Source: Sphingomonas sp. SUN039 (lineage in GTDB: Bacteria > Pseudomonadota > Alphaproteobacteria > Sphingomonadales > Sphingomonadaceae). Taken from it: 64,000 nt of DNA. The DNA is taken from assembly GCF_024758725.1 (NCBI RefSeq), contig NZ_CP096972.1:2772001-2836000 (forward strand), written 5' to 3'. Below are positions 49,766 to 58,526 of this stretch, in pieces. The translations under genes and the position numbers were made by a program. Position 1 is the first letter of the stretch. The number at the start of each line of letters is the position of its first letter. The notes under the pieces were generated by a model. The model was not told the DNA's origin and searched no databases. It saw only the letters and a program-made list of their open reading frames with translations.

Positions 49766-50443
49766 TTACCTGTCGCGGACGATGCGGAACTGCACCGTCT
49801 TGGTCAGCCAGCTCGCCACTGCCACGCCGTCGCGCGTCGCCGGCTTGAAGCGCCAGCGTTTGAGCGCCCAGTCGCGGGTGGAGGCGAAGAAGCCAGGATC
49901 GTCCGGGCGCACCAGTTCGACAGCGGCAACGCGCCCGTCGGGACCGATCTGGACGCGCACCGTGACGCTGCCCTCGACTTCCATCCGCTCGAGATTGGGC
50001 GGATAGGGCGGCTGAAGATCGCGGGCGAAACGCGAGTCGATCCCCGCACCGGTCAGGACCGGTAGCGGCGGCGGGTCGGCCTTGACGGTGCCGCCATCGC
50101 CGTGCCCGGGATCGGTCGGGGGTTGCGGCGGCGGTTCGGGCCAGCGTTCGCCGGTCGGTTCGGTCGGCACGATGACCTTGGGCTGTTCGGTCTGTGGCTT
50201 GGGATCGACCTTTGTCTGCGGTTTGGTCGTCTTCTTGTCGGGTTCGGGCGGCGGCGGTTGCTGGATCGGCGGGAATTTCTTGAGGACCATCGGGTCTTCG
50301 GGCTTCACCAGAAGTTCGGGATGATAGCTCAGGATCGTCCCGAGCAGGCCGACGTGCAGCACGACAGCAGCGGCGAGCAGGCCGGGGTGACGGCTCTTCT
50401 TGTCGAGATAGCCGCCTGGTCCGGCAGTGTTGGGGGCATGCAT
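49766..50443 (-). CDS. tonB: Energy transducer TonB
   Basis: 225 aa from the ATG at 50441-50443, preceded by a perfect AGGAGG. One N-terminal membrane helix (~20-40), a long Pro/Lys-rich periplasmic spacer (~50-140), and a C-terminal TonB domain (YPPNLERMEVEGSVTVRVQIG, ending in RFKPATRDGVAV region). It couples inner-membrane energy to receptors such as those at 22387 and 63198. ExbB/ExbD are not in the window. An AT-rich promoter region lies just upstream. Confidence 0.9.
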   Translation of the reverse strand: MHAPNTAGPGGYLDKKSRHPGLLAAAVVLHVGLLGTILSYHPELLVKPEDPMVLKKFPPIQQPPPPEPDKKTTKPQTKVDPKPQTEQPKVIVPTEPTGERWPEPPPQPPTDPGHGDGGTVKADPPPLPVLTGAGIDSRFARDLQPPYPPNLERMEVEGSVTVRVQIGPDGRVAAVELVRPDDPGFFASTRDWALKRWRFKPATRDGVAVASWLTKTVQFRIVRDR

Positions 50444-50495
50444 GACATCCTCCTGTTCCGAGCAACGCCGCGACCCGGCCCCGCTCACGCATGCG

Positions 50496-50527
50496 ATGAT
50501 ATAATGTTTTATTTAAGATGCAAATAA
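50496..50527 (-). promoter_or_regulatory. AT-rich promoter/operator region of tonB
   Basis: An unusually AT-rich stretch directly after gltX. It contains the dyad TTATTT-N7-AAATAA (50509-50527) and, on the minus strand, a TTGCAT element and TATATC/TATCAT about 14-16 bases later. It is likely the tonB promoter with an overlapping binding site, perhaps for a metal-responsive repressor (inference). Confidence 0.4.
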
Positions 50528-50528
50528 T

Positions 50529-51830
50529 TTAGGCGGACAGCCGCTGCACCGTTTCGGAACGTCCGATCAGCGGCAACAACGCCGCCATATCGGGACCATG
50601 GTCGAGGCCGGTCAGCGCGCGGCGCAGCGGCAGGAACAGCGCTTTGCCGGAGCGCCCGGTCCCCTCCTTCAGCGCGGTCGTCAGCGCGCGCCACGGGTCG
50701 GCCGTCCAGTCGAGACCGGCGGCGATTCGGGCTGCCGCACTCAGGAAGTCCGCGTCTTCGGGCGCTGCCGCCACCGCGAGTGGACCGGTCACGATCCGCC
50801 ACCAGTCGTGCGCATCGGACAGGCGGGTCAGGTTCGGCCGGATGACGGTCCAGGCCGCTTCGCCCATGCCGTCCGGCAAGCGTGCCGCCACCGCCGCATA
50901 GGGCGTCTGGTGCAGCATCTTGGCGTTGAGCGATTCGAGTTCGGCAATATCGAACCGCGCGGGCGCTCGGCCGAAACGGGCGAAGTCGATGCCGTCGACC
51001 AGCGGCGCAACGCTTTCGACCGGCTCGACCGGATCGCTGGTCCCGAGGCGCGCGAGCAGGGCCACCACCGCCAGCGGCTCGATACCGTCGGCACGCAGCG
51101 CATCGCAGTCGAGGCTGCCGAGGCGTTTGGACAGCTTGCCCTCGCTGCCGACGAGCAACGCCTCATGCGCGAACGCCGGGGGCGCGCTGCCGAGTGCGGC
51201 AAACATCTGGAGTTGCGACGCAGTGTTCGACACATGGTCTTCGCCGCGCACGACCGTCGTCACGCCCATGTCGATGTCGTCGATGACGCTGGGCAGCAGA
51301 TACAGCCACGACCCGTCGGCGCGGCGCACGACCGGATCGGACATGGTCTTGGGATCGAAATGCTGCGGTCCCCGGATCAGGTCGGTCCACGCGATCGCAG
51401 CGTCATGATCGAGCCTGAACCGCCAGTGCGGCGCGCGGTCGGCCGGCACGGGTGTATCGGGCGCGGGGCGCTCATAGATCGGCGGTAGGCCGCGTCCGAG
51501 CAGCACCTTGCGCCGCAGGTCCAGCTCTTCGGGCGTTTCGTAACAGGGATAGACGCGACCCGCCGCGCGCAGCAGATCGAACTGCGTTTCGTACAGGGCG
51601 AGCCGCGCCGACTGGCGCTCCTCGCCGTCGCGGGCCAGGCCGAGCCAGTCGAGATCGGTACGGATGGCGTCGACGAAAGCCTCGGTCGAGCGCGCCGCAT
51701 CGGTATCGTCGATGCGAAGCAGGAAACGCCCGCCGTGCTTGCGCGCCCATAGCCAGCAATGGAGTGCGGTGCGGATGTTGCCGATGTGGAGCCGACCGGT
51801 CGGCGAAGGGGCGAAGCGGGTGATGGTCAT
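50529..51830 (-). CDS. gltX: Glutamate--tRNA ligase
   Basis: 433 aa, class I synthetase. HIGH motif FAPSPTGRLHIGNIRTAL; KMSKS-type motif EGKLSKRLGS; discriminating region ARSTEAFVDAIRTDLDWLG. The C-terminal anticodon domain is shorter than in E. coli, as in the second GluRS type common in alphaproteobacteria. Its ATG overlaps the vapC stop by 4 bases (51827-51830), so part of its translation may be coupled to the toxin-antitoxin module. Confidence 0.95.
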   Translation of the reverse strand: MTITRFAPSPTGRLHIGNIRTALHCWLWARKHGGRFLLRIDDTDAARSTEAFVDAIRTDLDWLGLARDGEERQSARLALYETQFDLLRAAGRVYPCYETPEELDLRRKVLLGRGLPPIYERPAPDTPVPADRAPHWRFRLDHDAAIAWTDLIRGPQHFDPKTMSDPVVRRADGSWLYLLPSVIDDIDMGVTTVVRGEDHVSNTASQLQMFAALGSAPPAFAHEALLVGSEGKLSKRLGSLDCDALRADGIEPLAVVALLARLGTSDPVEPVESVAPLVDGIDFARFGRAPARFDIAELESLNAKMLHQTPYAAVAARLPDGMGEAAWTVIRPNLTRLSDAHDWWRIVTGPLAVAAAPEDADFLSAAARIAAGLDWTADPWRALTTALKEGTGRSGKALFLPLRRALTGLDHGPDMAALLPLIGRSETVQRLSA

Positions 51831-52246
51831 GCGTGGGGATCGTACAAAAGATCGACAGCAGCTGCCCTTGCAGCGCGCGCGAGCGCCTTGTCGCCGGTAA
51901 GCAGAGGGATGCCTAGACGAACGGCAAGCTCAAGATAGGTGGCGTCTGCGCCACGCAGCTGATGCTGGCGGCAGGTTGCCAAGATCGCCGACAGCTCAGC
52001 TGGAACGGCAATTTCGACCGCGCCGAAAACCTCGATCAATATGGACCAGGAGTAATCACAAATGTCCGATGAAATGCGTTGCATCCATTCGGCCTTGGCT
52101 AGTCCGCCGACGATCTCGACTGGCCAGACCGGCGGTGCGATAAGGTCGTGCCCGGCAAGCATTGCCGACGTCGTGTCGCGAAGGCTTCGATTCTGTTCTG
52201 GAAGGACTGTCGCCAGTAGCGCTGACGCATCGATGACGACCTTCAA
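51827..52246 (-). CDS. vapC: PIN-domain toxin, VapC-like
   Basis: 139-aa PIN-domain ribonuclease. Acidic residues for metal binding are visible: D6 in MKVVIDASALLATVL, the Glu region WPVEIVGGLAKAEW, D-x3-E in GADATYLELA, and D in LLTGDKAL. VapC toxins cut tRNA or rRNA. A sampled line (52021-52080) is about 47 % GC against a 65 %-plus background, which suggests recent acquisition. Overlaps the antitoxin by 4 bases and the gltX start by 4 bases. Confidence 0.92.
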   Translation of the reverse strand: MKVVIDASALLATVLPEQNRSLRDTTSAMLAGHDLIAPPVWPVEIVGGLAKAEWMQRISSDICDYSWSILIEVFGAVEIAVPAELSAILATCRQHQLRGADATYLELAVRLGIPLLTGDKALARAARAAAVDLLYDPHA

Positions 52247-52506
52247 CGGCGGTCCTCGTTGATCCAGCCGACGATTTCTTCAATCGAGGTAGGGCCATGC
52301 CGCCGCAGCACCTCGTCCCCCAACTCCGCCAGCTTCCGGGCCGCCTCGGCGCCGCGACGACGTCGTTCGGCCTCGTCATCGGCCAGCGCAACCAGCCGGA
52401 CATAGGGCCGCCCGTGACGGGTTACGACAATCTCGTCTCCTGCCGCCGCAGCAGCTGCATACTCAGACAGTCTGTCTTTTACCGTGGCGAGGGGAACCTG
52501 GCGCAT
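52243..52506 (-). CDS. vapB: Phd/YefM-type antitoxin
   Basis: 87 aa. The N-terminal Phd/YefM fold (MRQVPLATVKDRLSEYAAAAAAG, DEIVVTRHGRPYVRLV) binds DNA. The C-terminal part (TSIEEIVGWINEDRR) would wrap the toxin. A good RBS (AAGGAAAA) precedes the ATG. It auto-regulates in this family, and a dyad-rich promoter is present upstream. Confidence 0.9.
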   Translation of the reverse strand: MRQVPLATVKDRLSEYAAAAAAGDEIVVTRHGRPYVRLVALADDEAERRRRGAEAARKLAELGDEVLRRHGPTSIEEIVGWINEDRR

Positions 52507-52518
52507 AGCGTTTTCCTT

Positions 52519-52554
52519 TGGCCATAATAATAGCCAGAACTCGATGGCTGTCTA
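52519..52554 (-). promoter_or_regulatory. Promoter and operator of the vapBC module
   Basis: On the minus strand TAGACA (52549-52554) and TATTAT (52527-52532) are 16 bases apart, each 5 of 6 to consensus. Two dyads overlap it: TGGC...GCCA (52519-52536) and AGCCA-N8-TGGCT (52532-52549). The -35 box lies on the nadE stop codon. Suits autorepression by the antitoxin-toxin complex. Confidence 0.6.
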
Positions 52555-54216
52555 GCTCGTCCGGAACGCATTGGTGATCGGATAGCGCCGGTCACGGCCG
52601 AAATTGCGGCTGCCGAGCTTCACCCCCGGCGGCGACTGGCGGCGCTTGTATTCGGCCACGTAGAGAAGACGTTCGATGCGGATCACGGTGTCGCGGTCGA
52701 ACCCGTGCGCGACGATGTCGGCGACCGACAGTTCCTCCTCGACCAGCCCGCGCAGGATGGGATCGAGTACGTCATAGGGCGGCAGCGAATCGTCGTCGCG
52801 CTGGTCTTCGCGCAATTCGGCGGACGGGGGCCGGGTAATGACGCGATCGGGCATCACCGGCCCGTCGGGACCGAGGCCAAGGCGCGGTTTGTTGGCGTTG
52901 CGCCAGCGCGACAGTGCGAAGACCGTAGTCTTGTAAGCATCCTTGAGCACCGAATAGCCGCCCGCCATATCGCCATAGATCGTCGCATAGCCGACCGACA
53001 TCTCGGACTTGTTGCCGGTGGTCAGCAGCATCGGGCCGAACTTGTTGCTGATCGCCATCAGGGTCAGGCCGCGAATGCGCGACTGGATGTTCTCCTCGGC
53101 CAGATCGGGCGCGCGCCCTTCGAACACGCCCGACAGCATCGAATCGAATGCCGTCATGGCTTCGGCAATCGGGATGGTGTCGAGCCGGCACCCGAGCAGC
53201 CGCGCGCATGCTGCAGCGTCGCTTTCCGAAATGTCCGCCGTGTAGCGCGAGGGCATCATCACGCACCACACGCGGTCGGCCCCCAGCGCATCGACCGCGA
53301 CCGCCGCCGACAGTGCCGAATCGATCCCGCCCGACAGGCCAAGCACGACGCCCGGGAAGCGGTTGATGTTCACATAGTCGCGCAGGCCGACCAGCATCGC
53401 GTGATAGGTATCCGCCGGATGCGGATCGAGCGCGGCGACGACGCCCGGTTCGCAAACCCAGCCGTTCGCGCCACGCGTCCACACTGTCTCGACCAGCGCC
53501 TCTTCCCAGTCGGGCAACTGGTGCGCGACCGATCCGTCGGCGTTGAGCACGAACGATGCGCCGTCGAACACGATCTCGTCCTGCCCGCCGACGCGGTTGA
53601 CGAACGCGAGCGGCAGCCCCGTTTCGCGCACGCGTACGCCCGCAACGCCCGCGACGCGGAGGTCGTCCTTGTCGATCTCGTACGGGCTGCCATGCGGCGC
53701 GATCAGCAGTTCCGCGCCCCGCGCCTTCAGATGCCCGCAAACGGTGGGGAACCAGATATCCTCGCACAAAGGCAGGCCGAACTTCACGCCCTTGAACACC
53801 ACCGGCTCGGGCAGCGGACCGGGCGTAAAAATGCGCTTTTCGTCGAATGTGCCATAGTTCGGCAGCTCGTGCTTGCGGGTCGTCGCGGTCACGCGACCCC
53901 CCTCGCACAGCGCGAGGATGTTGTAGAGCTTGCCGTCCACCCGCTCGATACTGCCGACCAGCATGGCGGGGCCGTCGTCGGACGTCGCCGCCGCCAGCCG
54001 CGCGAGTTCCGCAGCGGCACGTTCGGCCAGCGCGGGTTTCAACACCAGGTCCTCGGGCGGATAGCCGATCAGCTGCAGTTCGGGGAAAACGATCAGGTCG
54101 GCAGCGGTACGCCCGCGCGCAGCAAGCATCGCATCGGCGTTACCCGCCAGATCGCCGACGCGCTGGCTCATCTGGGCAATGGCTATGGTCAAACGATTTG
54201 GAAGCGTGGCCGTCAT
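52552..54216 (-). CDS. nadE: Glutamine-dependent NAD+ synthetase
   Basis: 554 aa from the ATG at 54214-54216. The N-terminal nitrilase-type glutaminase domain has the Glu (FPELQLIGYPPEDL), Lys (KHELPNYGTFDEKR) and Cys (GLPLCEDIWFP) triad. The C-terminal synthetase domain has the ATP loop GLSGGIDSALSAAVA and TTGNKSEMSVGYATIYGDMAGG. Final step of NAD synthesis. Divergent from prs, an enzyme that supplies PRPP to the same pathway. Confidence 0.97.
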   Translation of the reverse strand: MTATLPNRLTIAIAQMSQRVGDLAGNADAMLAARGRTAADLIVFPELQLIGYPPEDLVLKPALAERAAAELARLAAATSDDGPAMLVGSIERVDGKLYNILALCEGGRVTATTRKHELPNYGTFDEKRIFTPGPLPEPVVFKGVKFGLPLCEDIWFPTVCGHLKARGAELLIAPHGSPYEIDKDDLRVAGVAGVRVRETGLPLAFVNRVGGQDEIVFDGASFVLNADGSVAHQLPDWEEALVETVWTRGANGWVCEPGVVAALDPHPADTYHAMLVGLRDYVNINRFPGVVLGLSGGIDSALSAAVAVDALGADRVWCVMMPSRYTADISESDAAACARLLGCRLDTIPIAEAMTAFDSMLSGVFEGRAPDLAEENIQSRIRGLTLMAISNKFGPMLLTTGNKSEMSVGYATIYGDMAGGYSVLKDAYKTTVFALSRWRNANKPRLGLGPDGPVMPDRVITRPPSAELREDQRDDDSLPPYDVLDPILRGLVEEELSVADIVAHGFDRDTVIRIERLLYVAEYKRRQSPPGVKLGSRNFGRDRRYPITNAFRTS

Positions 54217-54239
54217 GCCCCTCGCTCTAGGCTTTGCCT

Positions 54240-54267
54240 TTGACACCGGGCAAGCGCGGATTAAGGG
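54240..54267 (+). promoter_or_regulatory. Possible sigma-70 promoter of prs
   Basis: A perfect TTGACA at 54240-54245 is followed 15-16 bases later by TTAAGG/TAAGGG, a weak -10. It lies about 20-45 bases upstream of the prs ATG in the divergent gap. Confidence 0.3.
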
Positions 54268-54288
54268 GCTGGCGTACAGGGGACCGAC

Positions 54289-55224
54289 ATGAAGCTGCTG
54301 ACCGGAAACGCCAACCTGCCGCTGGCCAAGGCGATTGCCGAATATCTGGAGATGCCGCTTACCGAGGCGAGCGTGCGCCGCTTTGCCGATGAAGAGGTCT
54401 TCGTCGAAATCCACGAGAATGTCCGCGGCGAGGATGTGTTCGTGCTCCAGTCGACCGGGTTTCCGGCGAACGACAATCTGATGGAATTGCTGATCTGCAT
54501 CGATGCGCTGAAACGCGCGTCGGCCAAGCGGATCACCGCCGTCATCCCTTATTTCGGCTATGCGCGGCAGGACCGCAAACCTGGGCCCCGCACGCCGATT
54601 TCAGCCAAGCTGGTCGCCAATATGATCACGGTGGCGGGCGCGCACCGGGTGCTGTCGGTCGATCTGCACGCTGGGCAGATACAGGGGTTCTTCGATATCC
54701 CGACCGACAATCTGTTCGCCGCACCCGTCATGGCCGCAGACATCCAAGCGCGCTTTCCGACCGATAATTTGATGGTCGTCAGCCCCGACGTCGGCGGCGT
54801 GGTTCGCGCCCGGGCCTTGGCAAAGCGCCTCAACAACGCCCCGCTCGCCATCGTCGACAAGCGCCGCGAAAAAGCGGGCGAGAGCGAAGTCATGAACATC
54901 ATCGGCGATGTGACCGGCCGGTTCTGCGTGCTGATCGACGATATCGTCGATTCGGCGGGGACGCTGTGCAATGCGGCCAAGGCGCTGCGCGACGCGGGCG
55001 CATCTGACGTCGTGGCCTATGTAACGCACGGCGTCCTGTCGGGCGGGGCGGTGGCGCGGGTCGAGGGGTCGGTGCTGCGCGAACTCGTCGTCACCGACTC
55101 GATCCAGCCGCCCGAAGCGGCCAATGCGGCCAGGAACATCCGCCTGCTGACGATTGCGCCGCTGGTGGCGGAGGCGATCAAGCGCATTGCCGACGAAAGC
55201 TCGGTCAGCTCGCTGTTCGACTGA
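54289..55224 (+). CDS. prs: Ribose-phosphate pyrophosphokinase
   Basis: 311 aa, makes PRPP from ribose-5-phosphate and ATP. Landmarks: [55 protein letters not shown] and the PRPP loop [13 protein letters not shown]. First gene of the prs-cyclase-hisN run (3- and 9-base gaps). Confidence 0.96.
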   Translation: MKLLTGNANLPLAKAIAEYLEMPLTEASVRRFADEEVFVEIHENVRGEDVFVLQSTGFPANDNLMELLICIDALKRASAKRITAVIPYFGYARQDRKPGPRTPISAKLVANMITVAGAHRVLSVDLHAGQIQGFFDIPTDNLFAAPVMAADIQARFPTDNLMVVSPDVGGVVRARALAKRLNNAPLAIVDKRREKAGESEVMNIIGDVTGRFCVLIDDIVDSAGTLCNAAKALRDAGASDVVAYVTHGVLSGGAVARVEGSVLRELVVTDSIQPPEAANAARNIRLLTIAPLVAEAIKRIADESSVSSLFD

Positions 55225-55227
55225 CGC

Positions 55228-55887
55228 ATGGCAACCCGTCGCCTCATCGAACTCAACCACATCATCGAAGACGGGATGGTGACCTATAAAGGGCTGCCCG
55301 CGCCGGTCATCTGCGATTACTGGTCGCGGGAGGCGTCGCGCGCCAATTATGCGGCGGGCACCGAATTCCAGATCGGCCGGATCGACATGGTCGCCAACAC
55401 CGGCACCTATCTCGACACGCCGTTCCACCGTTATGCCGATGGCGCGGATTTGAGCGAACTGCCGCTCGAACGCGTCTCGGCACTCCCCGGACTGGTCGTG
55501 CGGACGGCAAAGACCGCGATCGACGCGGGCGTTTTTGCCGGGATCGATGTCCGCGGCAAGGCCGTGCTTGTGAACACCGGCTGGGACCGGCACTGGCGCA
55601 CCGACACCTATTTCAGCGACCATCCGTTCCTGACCGCCGACGCGGCCGAAGCCCTGCGCGACGGCGGCGCGGCGCTGGTCGGGATCGATTCGCACAATAT
55701 CGATGATGTTTCGGGCAACACCCGTCCGGTTCATTCGATCCTGTTGGCCGCAGGCATCCCGATCGTCGAGCATATGACCGGCCTCGCGCAGTTGCCGGAG
55801 ACCGGCTTCACATTCCATGCCGCGCCGCCGCGCATCAAGGGCATGGGCACGTTTCCCGTCCGCGCCCATGCCGTCGTCGGCGGATAG
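55228..55887 (+). CDS. Cyclase family protein (kynurenine formamidase-like fold)
   Basis: 219 aa. LNHIIEDGMVTYKGLPAP at the N-terminus and NTGTYLDTPFHRYADG match the cyclase fold. In the usual metal motif (HxGTHxDxPxH) the first two histidines are replaced by Asn and Tyr; the Asp and last His remain. GIDSHNIDDVSG and NTGWDRHW are also family features. Function unknown; it may belong to a subfamily with altered metal use. Between prs and hisN. Confidence 0.85.
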   Translation: MATRRLIELNHIIEDGMVTYKGLPAPVICDYWSREASRANYAAGTEFQIGRIDMVANTGTYLDTPFHRYADGADLSELPLERVSALPGLVVRTAKTAIDAGVFAGIDVRGKAVLVNTGWDRHWRTDTYFSDHPFLTADAAEALRDGGAALVGIDSHNIDDVSGNTRPVHSILLAAGIPIVEHMTGLAQLPETGFTFHAAPPRIKGMGTFPVRAHAVVGG

Positions 55888-55896
55888 GGGAAATCG

Positions 55897-56682
55897 ATGC
55901 GTCCTGCCGACGTCGATCTTGCCGAACGCCTCGCCGATGCGGCGGGGGCCGCAATCCGTCCGTTTTTCCGGAGCCGTTTCGATATCGAGACCAAGGCGGA
56001 TGCTTCGCCCGTGACAGAGGCCGACCGCGCCGCAGAGGCGGCGATGCGGCGGATCATCGAGGCTGAATATCCGCGCGACGGCATCATCGGCGAGGAATAT
56101 GGGGTCAAGGACAGCGCGACGGGGCGGAGCTGGGTGCTCGACCCCATCGACGGGACGGTCAGCTTCATGGCGGGGCGGCCGATTTTCGGGACTTTGGTGG
56201 CGCTGGTCGAGGAGGGGTGGCCGGTCATCGGCGTGATCGACCAGCCGGTGGCGCGCGAACGCTGGGTCGGGGTTGTCGGCCGGCCGACCCTGTTTAACGG
56301 AAAACCCGCCACCAGCCGCCGATGCCCAAGACTCGACGGCGCCAAGATCGCAACCACAAGCCCCCACTTGTTCAATGAGGGTGAAGGCGAAGCATTCTTG
56401 CGTCTGGTTGCCAAGGCCTCCGCCTCCAACCTTAGACAAGGGCCGATCTATGGCGGCGATTGCTACAACTATGGGCTTGTCGCCTCAGGACATATCGATC
56501 TCGTCGTCGAAGCAGGCCTGAAGCTCCACGACTATGCCGCGCTCGTCCCCGTCGTCGAAGGCGCGGGCGGAACGATGTGCGACTGGGCCGGCGATCCGCT
56601 CAACGCCGACAGCGCGGGCGATGTCATCGCGCTCGGCGATCCGGCGCGGCTGGAGGATGCGGTCGCGGCGCTCGCCACCTGA
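55897..56682 (+). CDS. hisN: Histidinol-phosphatase, inositol monophosphatase type
   Basis: 261 aa. Metal-binding motifs of the family: DASPVTEADRAAE, IIGEEYG, WVLDPIDGTVSFMAGRP and GLKLHDYAALVPVVEGAGG. The closest recognised group is HisN (histidinol-phosphate to histidinol); another inositol-phosphatase-type substrate cannot be excluded. Follows the cyclase gene; PRPP from prs is the precursor of histidine, which fits the grouping. Confidence 0.88.
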   Translation: MRPADVDLAERLADAAGAAIRPFFRSRFDIETKADASPVTEADRAAEAAMRRIIEAEYPRDGIIGEEYGVKDSATGRSWVLDPIDGTVSFMAGRPIFGTLVALVEEGWPVIGVIDQPVARERWVGVVGRPTLFNGKPATSRRCPRLDGAKIATTSPHLFNEGEGEAFLRLVAKASASNLRQGPIYGGDCYNYGLVASGHIDLVVEAGLKLHDYAALVPVVEGAGGTMCDWAGDPLNADSAGDVIALGDPARLEDAVAALAT

Positions 56683-56686
56683 CGAC

Positions 56687-56715
56687 TTGCTTTTGCACCC
56701 GCTTTTGCCCATAGG
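56687..56715 (+). promoter_or_regulatory. Probable promoter of rpmI-rplT
   Basis: TTGCTT (56687-56692) and CATAGG (56710-56715) are 17 bases apart, right after the hisN stop. The following ~90-base leader precedes rpmI. No L20-binding mimic was identified by eye. Confidence 0.4.
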
Positions 56716-56803
56716 CCGCCGCTTCAAAGCACGACCCGCTACGAATCGCCTGGCTGAAAGGGCTGCCAGGGCGACTTCAGGGACGTCATTCGAAAGGACG
56801 AAA

Positions 56804-57007
56804 ATGCCCAAACTGAAGACCAAGAGCGGTGTGAAGAAGCGCTTCACGCTCACCGCGACCGGCAAGCTGAAGCACGGCGTCGCTGGCAAGCGCCACCGCC
56901 TGATCAGCCACAATGCCAAGTACATCCGCCAGAACCGCGGGACCAAGCTGTTGTCGAAGGCCGATACGGCCACCGTCAAGGCCTGGGCACCGTACGGCTT
57001 GTCATAA
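56804..57007 (+). CDS. rpmI: 50S ribosomal protein L35
   Basis: 67 aa, start MPKLKTKSGVKKRFTLTATG, strongly basic, with KRHRLISHNAKYIRQNRG in the centre. Complete. The RBS AAAGGACG lies 8 bases before the ATG. Followed by rplT after 13 bases. In this window infC is located separately (21.7 kb), unlike the common infC-rpmI-rplT order. Confidence 0.98.
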   Translation: MPKLKTKSGVKKRFTLTATGKLKHGVAGKRHRLISHNAKYIRQNRGTKLLSKADTATVKAWAPYGLS

Positions 57008-57020
57008 GGGAGCCCGGTAG

Positions 57021-57386
57021 ATGGCACGCGTCAAACGCGGCGTAACAACGCACGCAAAGCACAAGAAGGTTCTGGAGCAGGCAAAGGGGTACTACGGCCG
57101 CCGCAAGAACACGATCCGTATCGCCAAGCAGGCGGTCGAAAAGGCAGGTCAATACGCCTATCGCGACCGCAAGGTGAAGAAGCGCAATTTCCGCGCGCTC
57201 TGGATCCAGCGCATCAACGCCGCCGTGCGTATGGAGGGCCTGACCTATGGCGTGTTCATGCACGGCCTGAAGCTGGCGAACATCGAACTCGACCGCAAAG
57301 TGCTGGCCGATCTGGCGATGCACGAGGGCGAAGCGTTTAGCACCATCATCGCGCAGGCGAAGGCGGCACTGCCCAAGGCAGCCTAA
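57021..57386 (+). CDS. rplT: 50S ribosomal protein L20
   Basis: 121 aa. Typical N-terminus [20 protein letters not shown] and core [37 protein letters not shown]. Binds 23S rRNA early in 50S assembly. Followed by a terminator/attenuator hairpin before pheS. Confidence 0.98.
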   Translation: MARVKRGVTTHAKHKKVLEQAKGYYGRRKNTIRIAKQAVEKAGQYAYRDRKVKKRNFRALWIQRINAAVRMEGLTYGVFMHGLKLANIELDRKVLADLAMHEGEAFSTIIAQAKAALPKAA

Positions 57387-57413
57387 ACCGCATTCGTAAC
57401 GAAAAGCGCATCG

Positions 57414-57445
57414 GGGCGTGAGCGGGTTGCCGCTCGCGCCCTTTT
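57414..57445 (+). terminator. Intrinsic terminator/attenuator between rplT and pheS
   Basis: GGGCGTGAGCGG (57414-57425), loop GTTG, CCGCTCGCGCCC (57430-57441), then TTTT. One G-T pair in a 12-bp stem. It lies 20 bases before the pheS start, so it could attenuate readthrough into pheST. No Phe-rich leader peptide was seen. Confidence 0.75.
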
Positions 57446-57464
57446 GCTTGATGGGGCTGGGGCC

Positions 57465-58526
57465 ATGACCGAACACGAAATCACCGCACAAATTGTCGCT
57501 GCCACCGACCTCGACGCACTGGAAGCGGTGCGGATCGCGCTGCTCGGCAAGAGCGGGTCGATCAGTGCGTTGTTGAAGACGCTCGGCGGGATGACGCCCG
57601 AGCAGCGTCAGGCCGAGGGCCCGCGCATCAACGGGCTACGCGTCGCCGCGACCGACGCGATTGCGGCGCGCAAAGCTCAACTGGAGGGGGCCGCGCTCGA
57701 AGCGCGCCTCGCGACAGAACGGCTCGATATGAGCCTGCCCGCGCCCGCAACGCCGCGTGGGTCGGTGCATCCGGTCAGCCAGGTCATGGACGAACTCGCC
57801 GAAATCTTCGCCGATATGGGCTTTGCCGTCGCGACCGGACCCGAGATCGAGGACCAGTGGCATAATTTCACGGCGCTCAACATGCCTGAGACGCATCCGG
57901 CGCGTGCGATGCACGATACATTTTACCTCGAAGCTGCCGGGGGCGAGGAGGCGAAGGTGCTCCGTACGCACACGTCGCCTGTGCAAATCCGCACCATGAC
58001 GTCACAAGCGCCGCCGATCCGCATCATTGCGCCGGGGCGCGTGTACCGGTCGGACAGCGACGCGACGCACACGCCGATGTTCCACCAGATCGAGGGGCTG
58101 GTCGTCGACAAGGGCATCCATCTCGGCCATCTGAAATGGACGCTGGAAACTTTCCTCAAGGCGTTTTTCGAGCGCGACGACATCGTCCTGCGCCTGCGCC
58201 CGAGCTATTTCCCGTTCACCGAACCCTCGGTCGAGGTCGATGTCGGGTTCAGCATCGAAAAGGGTAAACGCGTGCTGGGCGGAACCGGCGGCTGGATGGA
58301 GTTGCTCGGCAGCGGGATGGTGCACCCGCGCGTGTTGCGCGCCTGCGGGATCGACCCCGACGAATATAGCGGCTTCGCGTTCGGCGTCGGCGTCGACCGG
58401 CTGGCGATGCTCAAATACGGGATGGACGACCTGCGTGCGTTCTTCGACGGCGATAACCGCTGGCTGAAGCATTACGGTTTCGGCGCGCTCGACGTGCCCA
58501 CTTTGTCGGCAGGAGTCGGGGCATGA
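57465..58526 (+). CDS. pheS: Phenylalanine--tRNA ligase alpha subunit
   Basis: 353 aa from the ATG at 57465; a TTG at 57444 is in frame but lies inside the terminator. An N-terminal coiled-coil precedes the class II catalytic core: motif 2 region [21 protein letters not shown]-type and motif 3 [18 protein letters not shown]. Forms the alpha2-beta2 enzyme with PheT. ATGA overlap with pheT. Confidence 0.96.
   Translation: MTEHEITAQIVAATDLDALEAVRIALLGKSGSISALLKTLGGMTPEQRQAEGPRINGLRVAATDAIAARKAQLEGAALEARLATERLDMSLPAPATPRGSVHPVSQVMDELAEIFADMGFAVATGPEIEDQWHNFTALNMPETHPARAMHDTFYLEAAGGEEAKVLRTHTSPVQIRTMTSQAPPIRIIAPGRVYRSDSDATHTPMFHQIEGLVVDKGIHLGHLKWTLETFLKAFFERDDIVLRLRPSYFPFTEPSVEVDVGFSIEKGKRVLGGTGGWMELLGSGMVHPRVLRACGIDPDEYSGFAFGVGVDRLAMLKYGMDDLRAFFDGDNRWLKHYGFGALDVPTLSAGVGA

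Noticed and set aside
56683-56803. L20-binding autoregulatory leader before rpmI
   Set aside because: The leader is about 120 bases, but no structure resembling the known L20 mimics could be recognised by eye.
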